Shown here piece after piece: positions 54,208-63,842 of a DNA stretch of 64,000 nt. Every line of letters starts with the position of its first letter. Positions within the stretch are counted from its first letter, which is position 1. Under the pieces are notes generated by a model, which did not search any database, had not been told where the DNA came from, and worked only from the letters and a program-made list of their open reading frames with translations. Made by a program: the position numbers and the translations under genes. Source of the stretch: Selenomonadaceae bacterium (GTDB lineage: Bacteria > Bacillota > Negativicutes > Selenomonadales > Selenomonadaceae); contig JAFZMV010000132.1 of the NCBI GenBank assembly GCA_017553205.1, positions 19,340-83,339 on the forward strand. The letters run 5' to 3'.

Positions 54208-56410
54208 TTGTTGAGGGATCAAAATCAATTTGAACTTCGGGCATTTTATGAAGATCATATTTCAGCAAAAATGTTCTTACAAAATTTAAATCGCCGCTTT
54301 TGATTAAGACAACAAATCTGTGAACGCCTTTTAAATTTTCTATAACCGCCGGTATCGGTCCAAGAATTTCTTGACGAGCCGGCGAAAATTTTTTTGCAGA
54401 AATTTTGAACGCCTCTGCAATTTCTTCGGCAAAAATTTTTGCTTCATTTTCATTTTTCGACATAAATAAAATTTTTACAAGTCTGCTGAACGGCGGGAAA
54501 AAAAATTCTTCTCTGTTTTTAATTTCATGATTATAAAAATTTTCGTAATCTTGACGACAACCAAAAATAATTGCGTCTGCATTTGTGTTGTAAGTTTGAA
54601 CAATAACTTTTCCGGGAAAATTTGCACGACCTGCACGACCTGCAGCTTGAGTTATCAAATTAAAACAAATTTCTGATGCTCTGAAGTCCGCAAAATTTAA
54701 CGCAGAATCCGCACTCAAAATTCCGACCGCCGTGACGTTTTGAATGTCATGACCTTTCGCAACCATTTGAGTTCCGAATAAAATATCATATTCGCCGCGT
54801 CCGAAAGCATTTAAAATTTTTCTGTGTCCGAATTTTGTAGAAGTTGTATCTCTGTCCATTCTCAAAATTTTTGCGCCCGGCAAAATTTCATTTAATTGTT
54901 GTTCAAGTTTTTGAGTTCCGGTACCAAAAAATTTTATATATTTGCTCCCGCATTTAGGACAAGTTTTCGGAACAGGTTTTTCAATTTCGCAGTGATGACA
55001 TTTTAAAGTTTCGTCAGCGTGATAAGTCATGGAAAGTCCGCAGTCGGGACATTTGATAACTTCTCCGCAACTTCTGCACATAACAAAAGTATGATAACCG
55101 CGACGATTCAATAATAAAATTGCTTGCTGATGATTTTTTAAAGTTTCAGACAATAAATTTTGCAAATCTCGACTCAAAACTTTTTTATTTCCAGCTCGAA
55201 GTTCTCCACGCATATCAATACATTCAACTTCTGGCAAAGATTGATTAAAAACTCTGTGCAACATCGGCAAATAAATTAATTCTCCGATTTTTGCACGATG
55301 AAAATTTTCAAAACTTGGAGTGGCTGAACCGAAAACAACTGCGGCATTATAAAATTTTGCAAATTGTTCGGCGACAACTCTTGCATGATAACGCGGAAAT
55401 GTATCTTGCTTGTAAGAAAAATCTTGCTCTTCATCAACGACAATCAAACCAACATTTTCAATCGGCGTAAAAAGTGCAGACCTCGCACCGATTACAATTC
55501 CAATTTTTCCTTCGCGAATTTTATGAAAAATGTCGGCTTTTTCTTCAATACTGATTCGACTGTGAATAACTGCAATGTCGGGAAAATAAGCTTTGAAGTT
55601 GTAAACAATTTGACCTGTCAAAGCAATTTCAGGAACTAAAATTATTGCACGACGACCAAGACGACGGACAATTTTTGTAAGCTCGATATAAACTTGAGTT
55701 TTTCCTGAACCTGTAACGCCATGCAACAAAAATCCTTGAAAAATTTTTTCCTGCAGAAATTTTTTTACAGAATCAATCGCAAAAGTTTGTTCCGCAGTCA
55801 ATTCAAAATTTTTTTGCTCGCTGTAAACGTTTGAATAACTGTCGCGTAAAATTCTCCGCTGTTCTATTTCGATTAAATTTAATTCTTCAAGCATTTTTAA
55901 TTGTGGCGAATAGATTCCCATTTTTGAAACTTCAACTGACGGAATTTCTTTTCGTTCAATCAAATTTTTCATGAGAATTGAAATTTTTGTTGACTTTGAA
56001 GTAATTTTTTTTAAATCTTCTTCAGAAAAATTTTCTGCAAGTTTTATTATCCGTTCGAAAAGTTTTTTAATTTTTCTGCTGTTTCTTCCGGGCATAAATA
56101 AAGTCATTGCTTCTGACATCGAACACAAATAAAAATCTGAAATAAATTTCGCAGATTTTATCATTTCTTCAGTAAACCATGCTTCATCGTCAAAAACATC
56201 AATAATATCTTTCAATTCAAAATCAAAAAAATTTTCAACGTCGGGAACTTCTTCAACGCTCATTACAAATCCGTCAACTTTTTGTTTGCCAAACGGAACA
56301 TAAACTCGCCAACCTGCAGATAAAAATTTCAAATGTTCAGGGATTGAATAAGTATAAGTTTGTTGAACTGATTTTATTTTTACATTTGCAAATACTTGAG
56401 CAACTAACAT
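54200..56410 (-). CDS. priA: Primosomal protein N', replication restart helicase
   Basis: A 736-residue superfamily 2 helicase that reloads DnaB at stalled forks. The N-terminal DNA-binding domain is followed by Walker A GVTGSGKTQVY, DEEQDFSYKQ as motif II and the paired zinc module with eight Cys (CRSCGEVIKCPDCG, CHHCEIEKPVPKTCPKC). Then GTQMVAKGHD and QAAGRAGR follow. The ATG comes immediately after the stop of the DUF1385 gene. Usual neighbours (def, fmt, coaBC) are absent. Confidence 0.96.
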   Translation of the reverse strand: MLVAQVFANVKIKSVQQTYTYSIPEHLKFLSAGWRVYVPFGKQKVDGFVMSVEEVPDVENFFDFELKDIIDVFDDEAWFTEEMIKSAKFISDFYLCSMSEAMTLFMPGRNSRKIKKLFERIIKLAENFSEEDLKKITSKSTKISILMKNLIERKEIPSVEVSKMGIYSPQLKMLEELNLIEIEQRRILRDSYSNVYSEQKNFELTAEQTFAIDSVKKFLQEKIFQGFLLHGVTGSGKTQVYIELTKIVRRLGRRAIILVPEIALTGQIVYNFKAYFPDIAVIHSRISIEEKADIFHKIREGKIGIVIGARSALFTPIENVGLIVVDEEQDFSYKQDTFPRYHARVVAEQFAKFYNAAVVFGSATPSFENFHRAKIGELIYLPMLHRVFNQSLPEVECIDMRGELRAGNKKVLSRDLQNLLSETLKNHQQAILLLNRRGYHTFVMCRSCGEVIKCPDCGLSMTYHADETLKCHHCEIEKPVPKTCPKCGSKYIKFFGTGTQKLEQQLNEILPGAKILRMDRDTTSTKFGHRKILNAFGRGEYDILFGTQMVAKGHDIQNVTAVGILSADSALNFADFRASEICFNLITQAAGRAGRANFPGKVIVQTYNTNADAIIFGCRQDYENFYNHEIKNREEFFFPPFSRLVKILFMSKNENEAKIFAEEIAEAFKISAKKFSPARQEILGPIPAVIENLKGVHRFVVLIKSGDLNFVRTFLLKYDLHKMPEVQIDFDPSTTN

Positions 56411-57289
56411 TTAATTCCTGCTTTCTGATAAAAATTCTTGCGGCGTGACAGCTTTTAACGATTCGATTGCAACTTCAATCATTGAATCATCAGGTTCGCG
56501 TGTCGTTAAATATTGGAGCCAAAGTCCCGGCATTATTGCAAGTCGCACGAAAGAATTTTTTGAACGTCCGGCAAATTTTATTATTTCGTAAGCAATTCCA
56601 GCGACAACAGGCAATAAAATTATTCTCGATAAAATTCTTAACCACAAATCAGGCCAGCCCAAAAATGCAAAAACAAAAATACTCACAATCATGACGATTA
56701 ACAAAAAAGCCGTCCCGCATCTCGGATGAAGTCTTGGAAATTTTTTTACGTTTTCGACTGTCAAAGGTAAATCAGCCTCATAACAAAAAATTGTTTTATG
56801 TTCCGCTCCGTGATATTGAAAAACTCTTTGAATTTCTTTCATTCGTGAAATTGCAAAAATATATCCGAAAAAAATTATCAGCCGTAAAAATCCTTCAACC
56901 AAATTTAAAATAATCGGTTCTTCTGTCAAAGTGTGCAAAAATTTTGCGGCAAAAGTCGGAATTGCGATAAACAAAACGCAAGCCAAACCCAACGCAAAAA
57001 TTATTGTTCCTGCCATTTCTTTATCGGAAAGTTGTTCATCTTCTTCGCCGGCAGCCTGTGCAGAAAATGACAAAGATTTTATTCCCAAAATTAAACTTTC
57101 AAATAAATTCACTGAGCCGCGTATAAAAGGAAATTTCAAAAAAGAATATTTATCTGCAATCGAATTTACATTTTTTACTTGAACATTTATTTTTCCGTCA
57201 GGTTCTCGGACAGCAGTCGCAGCTTTTCCGAATCCTCTCATCATTACTCCTTCAATTACTGCTTGTCCTCCGACGATTGGTTTTTCCAT
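56411..57289 (-). CDS. DUF1385 (YqhQ-like) membrane protein
   Basis: A 292-residue protein starting EKPIVGGQAVIEGVMMRG, the hallmark of the family. Several hydrophobic segments (about 95-125, 140-165, 200-250) and the conserved YHGAEHKTIFCYEA with His/Glu/Cys follow, then RLHPRCGTAF. The biochemical role is unknown; metal binding is plausible from the conserved His, Glu and Cys. GAGGTG before the ATG at 57289. It runs directly into priA. Confidence 0.88.
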   Translation of the reverse strand: MEKPIVGGQAVIEGVMMRGFGKAATAVREPDGKINVQVKNVNSIADKYSFLKFPFIRGSVNLFESLILGIKSLSFSAQAAGEEDEQLSDKEMAGTIIFALGLACVLFIAIPTFAAKFLHTLTEEPIILNLVEGFLRLIIFFGYIFAISRMKEIQRVFQYHGAEHKTIFCYEADLPLTVENVKKFPRLHPRCGTAFLLIVMIVSIFVFAFLGWPDLWLRILSRIILLPVVAGIAYEIIKFAGRSKNSFVRLAIMPGLWLQYLTTREPDDSMIEVAIESLKAVTPQEFLSESRN

Positions 57290-57404
57290 AAAAACACCTC
57301 GCAAAATAAACTTACAAAAATTTTTCTGCCTTACTCGATAATTTTATATTTTCTGTTTTTTTAAATCAACTTTTTTGTTCAACGCGAAGAAAATTTTTTG
57401 CTTG

Positions 57405-57600
57405 TCAATTTTGCGGATTATTTCGATAATAAACCTGTTGAATTTGCGAAAGATTTTTTATCCCGCGTAAAACCGCATCAGTCTTTGAAATTTTTAACTT
57501 TTTCGCGACGTTTTCAGTTTCAGTAAGTTCCGCGTCAGTAAGCCTAATATGAACTATTATTCCGTCGACAAAAAATGCGAAAAATATGTTATTACTTCGG
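57405..57600 (-). pseudogene. Remnant of a small ribbon-helix-helix protein
   Basis: The last ~50 codons read IVHIRLTDAELTETENVAKK then LKISKTDAVLRGIKNLSQ, a typical ribbon-helix-helix DNA-binding segment like those of CopG-type regulators. No ATG or GTG lies in frame near its start and no ribosome-binding site is visible, while the upstream codons are low-complexity Phe/Asn/Lys. A reading extending to 57812 would run antisense over the Nif3 start and is not believable. Best seen as a decayed gene or an intact tiny gene with a rare start. Confidence 0.45.
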
Positions 57601-57810
57601 CGATTAAAAATAAACAAAAAATTTTTTTTAAATCCTGTATTGATGAAACTTAATTTTTTTCTGTGGAATTTATTGTCGCCGGAGTAATATTTTTTTTGAT
57701 ATAACTCACAAAAATTGACTTCATTTTTAATTTTTGTTATAAGGTTAATTGTTTTGTTCAAACAGATTATTTTTATTATTTCAAAAAATTGCTGTAGAGG
57801 AGTTTTTTTC

Positions 57811-58605
57811 ATGAAAAAAATTACTGTTCAACACGTCGCTGAAATTATGAATAGGATTGCACCAAAAAAATTTGCTGAAGAGTGGGACAATCCGGGACTT
57901 TTAATAGGCAGTCTTAAAAATAAAGTTGAAAAAATTTTTGTTGCTCTTGACGTGACTGACGAAGTTATAAAAAATTCAGTCGATTTCGGAGCAGATTTAA
58001 TAATTTCTCATCACCCGATAATTTTTCATGCCGTTAAAAATATTCGTACTGATTTACCGCTCGGCAGAAAAATTGAACTGCTGATAAAAAATAATATTTC
58101 AGTTTTTGCGGCTCATACAAATTTGGACAGTGCAGTCGGCGGAGTAAATGATGTTCTTGCCGAAAAAATTGGATTAATTGATGTAAAAATGTTTGGCGAT
58201 GAAGAAATTTCTTTGGGCAGAATCGGAAAAATTTCTGAACCGATGACAGCTGAAAATTTTGCCGAACATGTAAAAAAAGTTTTGAACGCAGATAGTATTC
58301 GACTGATTGACGCAGGAAATTTTTTAATAAATAAAGTTGGAATTTGCGGCGGAGCGGGAGCGGATATTATTTCAAAAGCAAAATTTTTTGGTGCGGATTG
58401 TTTTGTAACAGGCGACGTAAAATATCACGAGGCACAAAACGCGATTGAAAATAAAATTCATGTGATTGACGCAGGACATTTTTATACAGAATTTCCGATT
58501 GTTCATTCACTTGCCGAAATTTTGAAAAATGAATTTGAAAAACTCAACTACAAAATTCAAATTGCCGAAGATAAAAATTCTCGCGATTATTTTAAAATGA
58601 TCTGA
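57811..58605 (+). CDS. Nif3-like dinuclear metal centre hexameric protein (YqfO family)
   Basis: A 264-residue Nif3 protein: MKKITVQHVAEIMNRIAPKK, EEWDNPGLLIGS, the metal-site ISHHPIIFHAVKNI, AAHTNLDSAVGGVND, then GGAGADIISKAKFFGADCFV and GDVKYHEAQNA with DAGHFYTE. Related proteins have been reported as GTP cyclohydrolase I type 2, but the true role is unsettled. The ATG at 57811 follows GAGGAG. The insert found in longer YqfO proteins is lacking. Confidence 0.9.
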   Translation: MKKITVQHVAEIMNRIAPKKFAEEWDNPGLLIGSLKNKVEKIFVALDVTDEVIKNSVDFGADLIISHHPIIFHAVKNIRTDLPLGRKIELLIKNNISVFAAHTNLDSAVGGVNDVLAEKIGLIDVKMFGDEEISLGRIGKISEPMTAENFAEHVKKVLNADSIRLIDAGNFLINKVGICGGAGADIISKAKFFGADCFVTGDVKYHEAQNAIENKIHVIDAGHFYTEFPIVHSLAEILKNEFEKLNYKIQIAEDKNSRDYFKMI

Positions 58606-58655
58606 AAAAATTTTTGTGAAACGCCCGTGAATAAATTTTCGCCGCAAAAAATTTC

Positions 58656-58683
58656 TTGCAATTTCAAATTTCATTGATAGAAT
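58656..58683 (+). promoter_or_regulatory. Probable promoter of hisD
   Basis: TTGCAA, 16 bases, TAGAAT, leaving a leader of about 65 bases that contains a small CGCTTGTTAAAAAGCG hairpin. No T-box or His leader peptide was seen. Confidence 0.6.
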
Positions 58684-58755
58684 AGTATCGCTTGTTAAAA
58701 AGCGTACGTTATAAAAAAATAATTTAAACAGGCAAATTAAAAGGAGAAATTTTTA

Positions 58756-60090
58756 ATGAAAATTATAAAAAGTTCGGAGGTCGGACTGGCGGAAATTGAA
58801 AAACTTCTGCAGAAAAAACCTTTCGACGAAATTGAACTTCCCGAAAAAATTCGTGAAAGTAACAAAAAAATTTTCGGCGAAGATTTAACGGCGGCTGAAG
58901 TCGTCAGAAAAATTGTCGGCGATGTCAGAAAGTTTGGTGACTCTGCAGTTATCGACTACACAAAAAGATTTGACGGAGTTGAACTTTCAGCAGAAAATTT
59001 TCAAGTGACTGAAAAAGATTTTTCGGACGCTGAAAAAATTGCTGACGAAAAAATTGTTGAGTCTTTGAAACTTGCCGCAGAAAATATTTTTTCATATCAC
59101 CGCGAACAGTTCCCTAAATCTTGGATAACTTATCGCGGAGAAAATTCTGTTCTCGGTCAGTCAATTGTTCCGCTCGAAAAAGTCGGCGTTTATGTCCCGG
59201 GCGGGTTGGCGGCTTATCCTTCAAGCGTTTTGATGAATGTTATCCCCGCAAAAGTTGCAGGAGTGGGAGAAATTATTATGTGTGTTCCTGCAAAAAACGG
59301 AAAAATAAATCCTTATGTTTTAATTGCGGCGAAAATTGCAGGTGCGGATAAAATTTTTAAAATCGGCGGAGCTCAGGCGATAGCGGCTATGGCTTTTGGC
59401 ACTGAAACAATTCCCCGCGTTCAAAAAATTACAGGACCGGGAAATATTTTTGTCACGCTTGCAAAAAAAGAAGTTTACGGGCATTGTGATATTGATATGC
59501 TTGCCGGGCCGAGTGAAATTTTGATTATTGCCGACAAAACTGCTAATCCGATTTACGCGGCTGCTGATATGTTGAGCCAAGCCGAACATGATCCGCTTGC
59601 TTGCAGTATCGTTATTGCGACTGATGAAAATCTTGCAGAAAAAATTTCTGTCGAAGTCGAAAAACAACTTGAAAAACTTCCGCGAAAAGAAATTGCCGAA
59701 GCGTCTATAAGAAATAACGGCTTGATTATTGTTGCAAAAAATATTTCTGAAGCGATTGACTTCGCAAATATTTCTGCTCCCGAACATCTTGAACTTTTGA
59801 CGGAAAGTCCTTTTCAATTTCTTCCGAAAATAAAAAATGCAGGTGCGGTTTTTCTCGGTGAAAATTCTCCAGAACCTCTCGGAGATTATTTTGCGGGACC
59901 GAATCATGTTTTGCCGACGGGTGGCACTGCAAAATTTTATTCTGTTCTCAACGTCGAAACTTTTTTAAAGCGTACGAGTTTAATTTTTTATTCGCAAAAT
60001 GATTTAAAAAATTCGGCGGAAAATATTATTCGACTTGCAGAAACCGAAGGACTGCACGCACATGCACAAGCCATAAAAATTAGAAATTAG
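58756..60090 (+). CDS. hisD: Histidinol dehydrogenase
   Basis: Zinc enzyme that oxidises histidinol to histidine in two NAD-dependent steps. It has 444 residues: PLEKVGVYVPGGLAAYPSSV, KIGGAQAIAAMAFGTETIP, VTLAKKEVYG, DMLAGPSEILIIAD, SQAEHDPLA, APEHLEL with the catalytic Glu-His, and GPNHVLPTGGTAKF. AAGGAG before the ATG. Stands alone without other his genes. The final residues KIRN and stop adjoin a variant repeat. Confidence 0.96.
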   Translation: MKIIKSSEVGLAEIEKLLQKKPFDEIELPEKIRESNKKIFGEDLTAAEVVRKIVGDVRKFGDSAVIDYTKRFDGVELSAENFQVTEKDFSDAEKIADEKIVESLKLAAENIFSYHREQFPKSWITYRGENSVLGQSIVPLEKVGVYVPGGLAAYPSSVLMNVIPAKVAGVGEIIMCVPAKNGKINPYVLIAAKIAGADKIFKIGGAQAIAAMAFGTETIPRVQKITGPGNIFVTLAKKEVYGHCDIDMLAGPSEILIIADKTANPIYAAADMLSQAEHDPLACSIVIATDENLAEKISVEVEKQLEKLPRKEIAEASIRNNGLIIVAKNISEAIDFANISAPEHLELLTESPFQFLPKIKNAGAVFLGENSPEPLGDYFAGPNHVLPTGGTAKFYSVLNVETFLKRTSLIFYSQNDLKNSAENIIRLAETEGLHAHAQAIKIRN

Positions 60091-60134
60091 TTTTTTAATC
60101 GCTGGTTTCTAAAGACTAACAACTAACGACTAAT
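60080..60134. repeat. Intergenic repeat, variant type CTAGTTT/AACTAAC (hisD-GNAT)
   Basis: AAATTAGTTTTTTAATCGC and GGTTTCTAAAGACTAACAAC with ACTAACGACTAATT; related to the unit of the rpsQ-rplN copy. It begins at the hisD stop and ends at the next ribosome-binding site. Confidence 0.6.
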
Positions 60135-60150
60135 TGGAGGGAAAAAAATT

Positions 60151-60666
60151 TTGGTGAAACTCATTCCGTTGCAAGATGACGACAAAGAACAATTTATTCT
60201 CGACAATCAAGAGGCTTTCAATTATGGAGCGTTGGAAGAATTTGGACTGCGTGACAATCATTTTGAAGAGGACGGACAAATTATTTCTCGTGACACCATC
60301 GAAAAATCTATTGCAAGCGGGACGGCTTACAGAATTTTTTACGAAAATGAAAAAGTCGGCGGACTTGTCGTAAAAGTTTACGGCGAAAAAGGAGATTTAG
60401 ATTTATTTTTTGTTTCTCCGAAAAATCACAGCAAGGGAATCGGTTACAGTGCTTGGTGCGAAGTTGAAAAAATTTATCCTGAAGTAAAAATTTGGGAAAC
60501 TGTCACGCCGTATTTTGAAAAAAGAAATATTCATTTTTATGTTAATCGCTGCGGTTTTCATATCGTGGAATTTTTCAACAGTCACCACCCTGATCCGAAC
60601 GACAAAAAAAATAATTTGGAAAAAGATTTTCATGACGGAATGTTTCGTTTTGAAAAAAAAATTTAA
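60151..60666 (+). CDS. GNAT family N-acetyltransferase
   Basis: A 171-residue acetyltransferase-like protein. Beta-strand 4 and motif A are GGLVVKVYGEKGDLDLFFVS and NHSKGIGYSAWCEVE; the C-terminal part (FYVNRCGFHIVEFFN) matches strands 6-7 of the fold. Substrate unknown. Starts at TTG (60151) or the adjacent GTG, both within range of GGAGGG. It sits directly before valS and is probably co-transcribed. Confidence 0.85.
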   Translation: MVKLIPLQDDDKEQFILDNQEAFNYGALEEFGLRDNHFEEDGQIISRDTIEKSIASGTAYRIFYENEKVGGLVVKVYGEKGDLDLFFVSPKNHSKGIGYSAWCEVEKIYPEVKIWETVTPYFEKRNIHFYVNRCGFHIVEFFNSHHPDPNDKKNNLEKDFHDGMFRFEKKI

Positions 60667-60681
60667 TTGGAGGAAAATGTT

Positions 60682-63315
60682 TTGGAAGAAAAAAATATTT
60701 CAAAAGTTTATGAGCCGCAAAATTTTGAGCGGGAAACTTATGAGAAGTGGGAGAAGGACAAAAATTTTCATGCCGACGTAAACAAAGACGGCGAAAGTTT
60801 CAGCATTGTAATTCCTCCGCCGAATGTTACGGGACAACTTCATATGGGACATGCTCTTGATGAAACTCTGCAAGATATTTTGATTCGCTATCACAGAATG
60901 AAAGGCGATAATACTTTGTGGATGCCGGGCTGTGATCATGCGGGAATTGCGACGCAGGCAAAAGTTGAAGAATCTCTCCGCAATGAAGGTACTAATCGTT
61001 ATGAACTCGGACGCGAAAAATTTTTGGAACGTGTCTGGCAGTGGAAAGAAAAATTCGGCAGTCGAATCATGTATCAGCTTAGAACTTTGGGGGCAAGCTG
61101 TGACTGGGACAGAGAACGCTTTACAATGGACGAAGGTTGTTCAAAAGCTGTTCAAAAAGTTTTTATCACGCTTTATAACGAGGGCTTAATTTATCGCGGC
61201 AAAAGAATTACAAATTGGTGTCCGAAATGCAACACGGCTCTTTCTGATATTGAAGTCGAACACGTCACCGAAAAAGGTCATTTGTGGCATTTGCGTTATA
61301 AATTCAAAGACAGCGAAGAATTTATAGAAATTGCGACAACTCGACCTGAAACTATGCTGGGAGATACTGGCGTTGCAGTTCACCCTGACGACGAAAGATA
61401 TAAAAAATTTATCGGACGGACTTTAATTTTGCCTGTTGTCAATCGTGAAATCCCGCTTTTTGCCGATGAATATGTTGATAAAGAATTTGGGACAGGTGCA
61501 GTAAAAGTTACTCCCGCTCATGATCCCAACGATTTTGAAATGGGACTTCGTCATAAGCTTGAACAAATTAAAGTTATAAACAACGATGGAACAATGGCTG
61601 AAGGTCTTGGAAAATATTCGGGCTTGGATCGTTACGAGTGCAGAAAAATTTTAGTCGAAGATTTAAAAAATTTGGGCGTTTTGGTTTCTGTTGAAGAACA
61701 TGAACATGCTGTAGGTCATTGTTCAAGATGTAATACAACCGTTGAGCCGTTAGTCAGTCGTCAATGGTTTGTCAAAATGGAAAGTCTTGCCGCTCCTGCG
61801 ATTGAGGCTGTTAAAAATGGCGACTTACAATTTGTTCCGGAACGTTTTACAAAAATTTATATTAACTGGCTTGAAAATATTCGTGACTGGTGTATCAGTC
61901 GTCAACTTTGGTGGGGTCACAGAATCCCCGCTTATTATTGCGACGACTGCGGAGAAATGACTGTCGGAGAAAATATTTCTGAGTGTCCGAAATGTCACGG
62001 AAAAAATATTTATCAAGATGAAGATGTTTTAGATACTTGGTTCAGTTCAGCTTTGTGGCCGTTCTCGACAATGGGCTGGCCCGAAGAAACTGACGAACTC
62101 AAAAAATATTATCCGACAAAGGTTTTGGTTACAGGCTACGATATAATTTTTTTCTGGGTTGCCCGCATGGTTATGATGGGCTTAAAATTCCGCAAAAAAG
62201 TTCCTTTCAGAAAAGTTTTTATTCATGGTCTTGTGCGTGATGAATTTGGGCGGAAAATGTCAAAATCTCTCGGCAACGGTGTAGACCCTGTAGAAATTAT
62301 TGAAAAATACGGTGCGGACTCTTTAAGATTTATGCTCGTCACGGGAAATACTCCCGGAAATGATTTGAGATTTTCTGATAAGCGTGTTGAGTCTGCAAGA
62401 AATTTTGCAAATAAAATTTGGAATGCGTCAAGATTTTTGTTGATGAATCTTGAAAACTTCGACAAAAATTTTAAACCGTCCGAAAATAATTTGACGCTTG
62501 CAGATAAATGGATAATTTCACGATTGAATAAAACTGCAAAAGAAGTTACAGAAAATCTTGATAAATTTGAACTTGGCGAAGCCGCAAGATTGATGTATGA
62601 ATTTATTTGGTCAGAATTTTGCGACTGGTATATCGAACTTACGAAAAAAAGACTTTACGGAGAAAATTTACAAGAAAAATCTACCGCACTTTATATTTTG
62701 ATGACGGTTTTGGAAAAATCTTTGCGACTTCTTCACCCGTTCATGCCGTTCTTGACTGAAATTATTCGTCAAAAACTTCCAAACGCTGAAGGAAGTATCA
62801 TGCTTGCCGAATGGTTCACGGGCGGAAAAATTGATGAAGTTTCAGAAAATCAAATGAATGTCATAATGGAAATTATAAAAGTCGTGAGAAATTTGAAAAA
62901 TGAAGTCGGAGTTGAACCGCGTAAAAAATCCGAAGTAATTTTGAAAATTTCCAACGCTGAACTTGCAGAAATTTTGAAGTCGAATGTAAATTATATTTCG
63001 GAACTTGCCGCCGCAGAGCCGATAACTTTTTCAGATGAAAAACCTGAACATGCTTTGGCGGGAGTTGCTGAAGGCGTTGAAATTTTCCTTCCGCTGAAAA
63101 ATTTAATCGACACAGAAAAAGAAATTGCACGACTCACAAAAGAACTTGAAAAACTTCGCAAAGGAATCGCAATGACGGAAAATAAATTGAAGAATGAAAA
63201 ATTTATTTCAAAAGCTCCCGCAGAAGTCGTGCAGTCTGAAAGAGAAAAACTTTCTGCCGCAAATGAAAAAATTTCTTCTGTCGAATCCAGAATCGAACAG
63301 TTGAAAAATTTGTAA
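60682..63315 (+). CDS. valS: Valyl-tRNA synthetase
   Basis: Class I synthetase, 877 residues. HIGH-type motif PPPNVTGQLHMGHAL, editing domain with TTRPETMLGDTGVAVHP, KMSKS in GRKMSKSLGNG, zinc-like Cys pairs in the catalytic insert (WCPKCNTALSD; CDDCGEMTV; CPKCHGKN), anticodon domain, and a C-terminal coiled coil from ~815. The TTG at 60682 is chosen for its eight-base distance to GGAGG. No T-box leader lies immediately upstream, as the GNAT gene intervenes. Confidence 0.97.
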   Translation: MEEKNISKVYEPQNFERETYEKWEKDKNFHADVNKDGESFSIVIPPPNVTGQLHMGHALDETLQDILIRYHRMKGDNTLWMPGCDHAGIATQAKVEESLRNEGTNRYELGREKFLERVWQWKEKFGSRIMYQLRTLGASCDWDRERFTMDEGCSKAVQKVFITLYNEGLIYRGKRITNWCPKCNTALSDIEVEHVTEKGHLWHLRYKFKDSEEFIEIATTRPETMLGDTGVAVHPDDERYKKFIGRTLILPVVNREIPLFADEYVDKEFGTGAVKVTPAHDPNDFEMGLRHKLEQIKVINNDGTMAEGLGKYSGLDRYECRKILVEDLKNLGVLVSVEEHEHAVGHCSRCNTTVEPLVSRQWFVKMESLAAPAIEAVKNGDLQFVPERFTKIYINWLENIRDWCISRQLWWGHRIPAYYCDDCGEMTVGENISECPKCHGKNIYQDEDVLDTWFSSALWPFSTMGWPEETDELKKYYPTKVLVTGYDIIFFWVARMVMMGLKFRKKVPFRKVFIHGLVRDEFGRKMSKSLGNGVDPVEIIEKYGADSLRFMLVTGNTPGNDLRFSDKRVESARNFANKIWNASRFLLMNLENFDKNFKPSENNLTLADKWIISRLNKTAKEVTENLDKFELGEAARLMYEFIWSEFCDWYIELTKKRLYGENLQEKSTALYILMTVLEKSLRLLHPFMPFLTEIIRQKLPNAEGSIMLAEWFTGGKIDEVSENQMNVIMEIIKVVRNLKNEVGVEPRKKSEVILKISNAELAEILKSNVNYISELAAAEPITFSDEKPEHALAGVAEGVEIFLPLKNLIDTEKEIARLTKELEKLRKGIAMTENKLKNEKFISKAPAEVVQSEREKLSAANEKISSVESRIEQLKNL

Positions 63316-63335
63316 AAAAATTTTGTATCAGAAAA

Positions 63336-63370
63336 AAATTATCCCGAATTGAATCGGGATTTTTTTTATT
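63336..63370. terminator. Bidirectional terminator after valS
   Basis: ATCCCGA pairs with TCGGGAT around a short loop, with T-runs on both strands. It serves valS and the convergent small gene. Confidence 0.9.
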
Positions 63371-63389
63371 GCAGATACGAATTTTTAAA

Positions 63390-63707
63390 TTAGATTTTCG
63401 ATTTGATATATTTCCAAACTTCTTCGCGAGATACATTTTTTTCGCCGATAAAATATTTGTTCGGAGTGCTGTCATCGTTATGAGCTTCAACGTTTACACC
63501 GAATCTGTTAAACTCATCATATAAATTCATCATTGTCCAAGTATGTAAATCATTGACCGGTATTCCGGGTTCTCTGCAATAAACTTTTATGCCCAATGCC
63601 TCGAAATTATCTACGTCGCTATAAGTTTCATCACAAGTTCCGCCGTAAACATTTTTAAGTTCTTCATCAGTCATCAATTCATCTTGCAAAATTTTTTCGT
63701 CTTTCAT
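63390..63707 (-). CDS. Small protein with double-glycine type leader (putative secreted peptide)
   Basis: A 105-residue protein. The N-terminus MKDEKILQDELMTDEELKNV is followed by YGG: the pattern of acidic/hydrophobic positions and Gly-Gly is that of leaders cut by peptidase-containing ABC exporters. Cleavage after Gly 23 would leave an ~82-residue, acidic product with two Cys (TCDETYSDV and VYCREPG) and no lanthionine-type Ser/Thr/Cys cluster. AAGGAG is eight bases before the ATG. No transporter, modification or immunity gene is in the window, but the right flank is cut. Also possible: a small cytosolic protein with chance resemblance. Confidence 0.6.
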   Translation of the reverse strand: MKDEKILQDELMTDEELKNVYGGTCDETYSDVDNFEALGIKVYCREPGIPVNDLHTWTMMNLYDEFNRFGVNVEAHNDDSTPNKYFIGEKNVSREEVWKYIKSKI

Positions 63708-63807
63708 TTCAATCACTCCTTAAAAAATTTTTTTGAAATTTTGTTTTCAATCTGTTATATGCACGAGTTTTAAAATTATGACAGAATAATATAAAAAATT
63801 TTTCACA

Positions 63808-63842
63808 CCGTCAAATAAAAAAATTCCAACGACTTTTTTGTC
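63808..63842 (-). terminator. Possible terminator for a leftward gene beyond the window
   Basis: On the minus strand CGAC-AAAAAA-GTCG with flanking partial pairing, followed by seven T. Any gene it serves would start right of 64000. Confidence 0.45.

Noticed and set aside
57601..57812. Longer minus-strand frame covering the Nif3 start
   Set aside because: Low-complexity reading antisense to a conserved gene start; only the distal ribbon-helix-helix part looks like protein.
58684..58755. T-box or His attenuator before hisD
   Set aside because: The leader is only about 65 bases and shows neither a T-box core nor a run of His codons.
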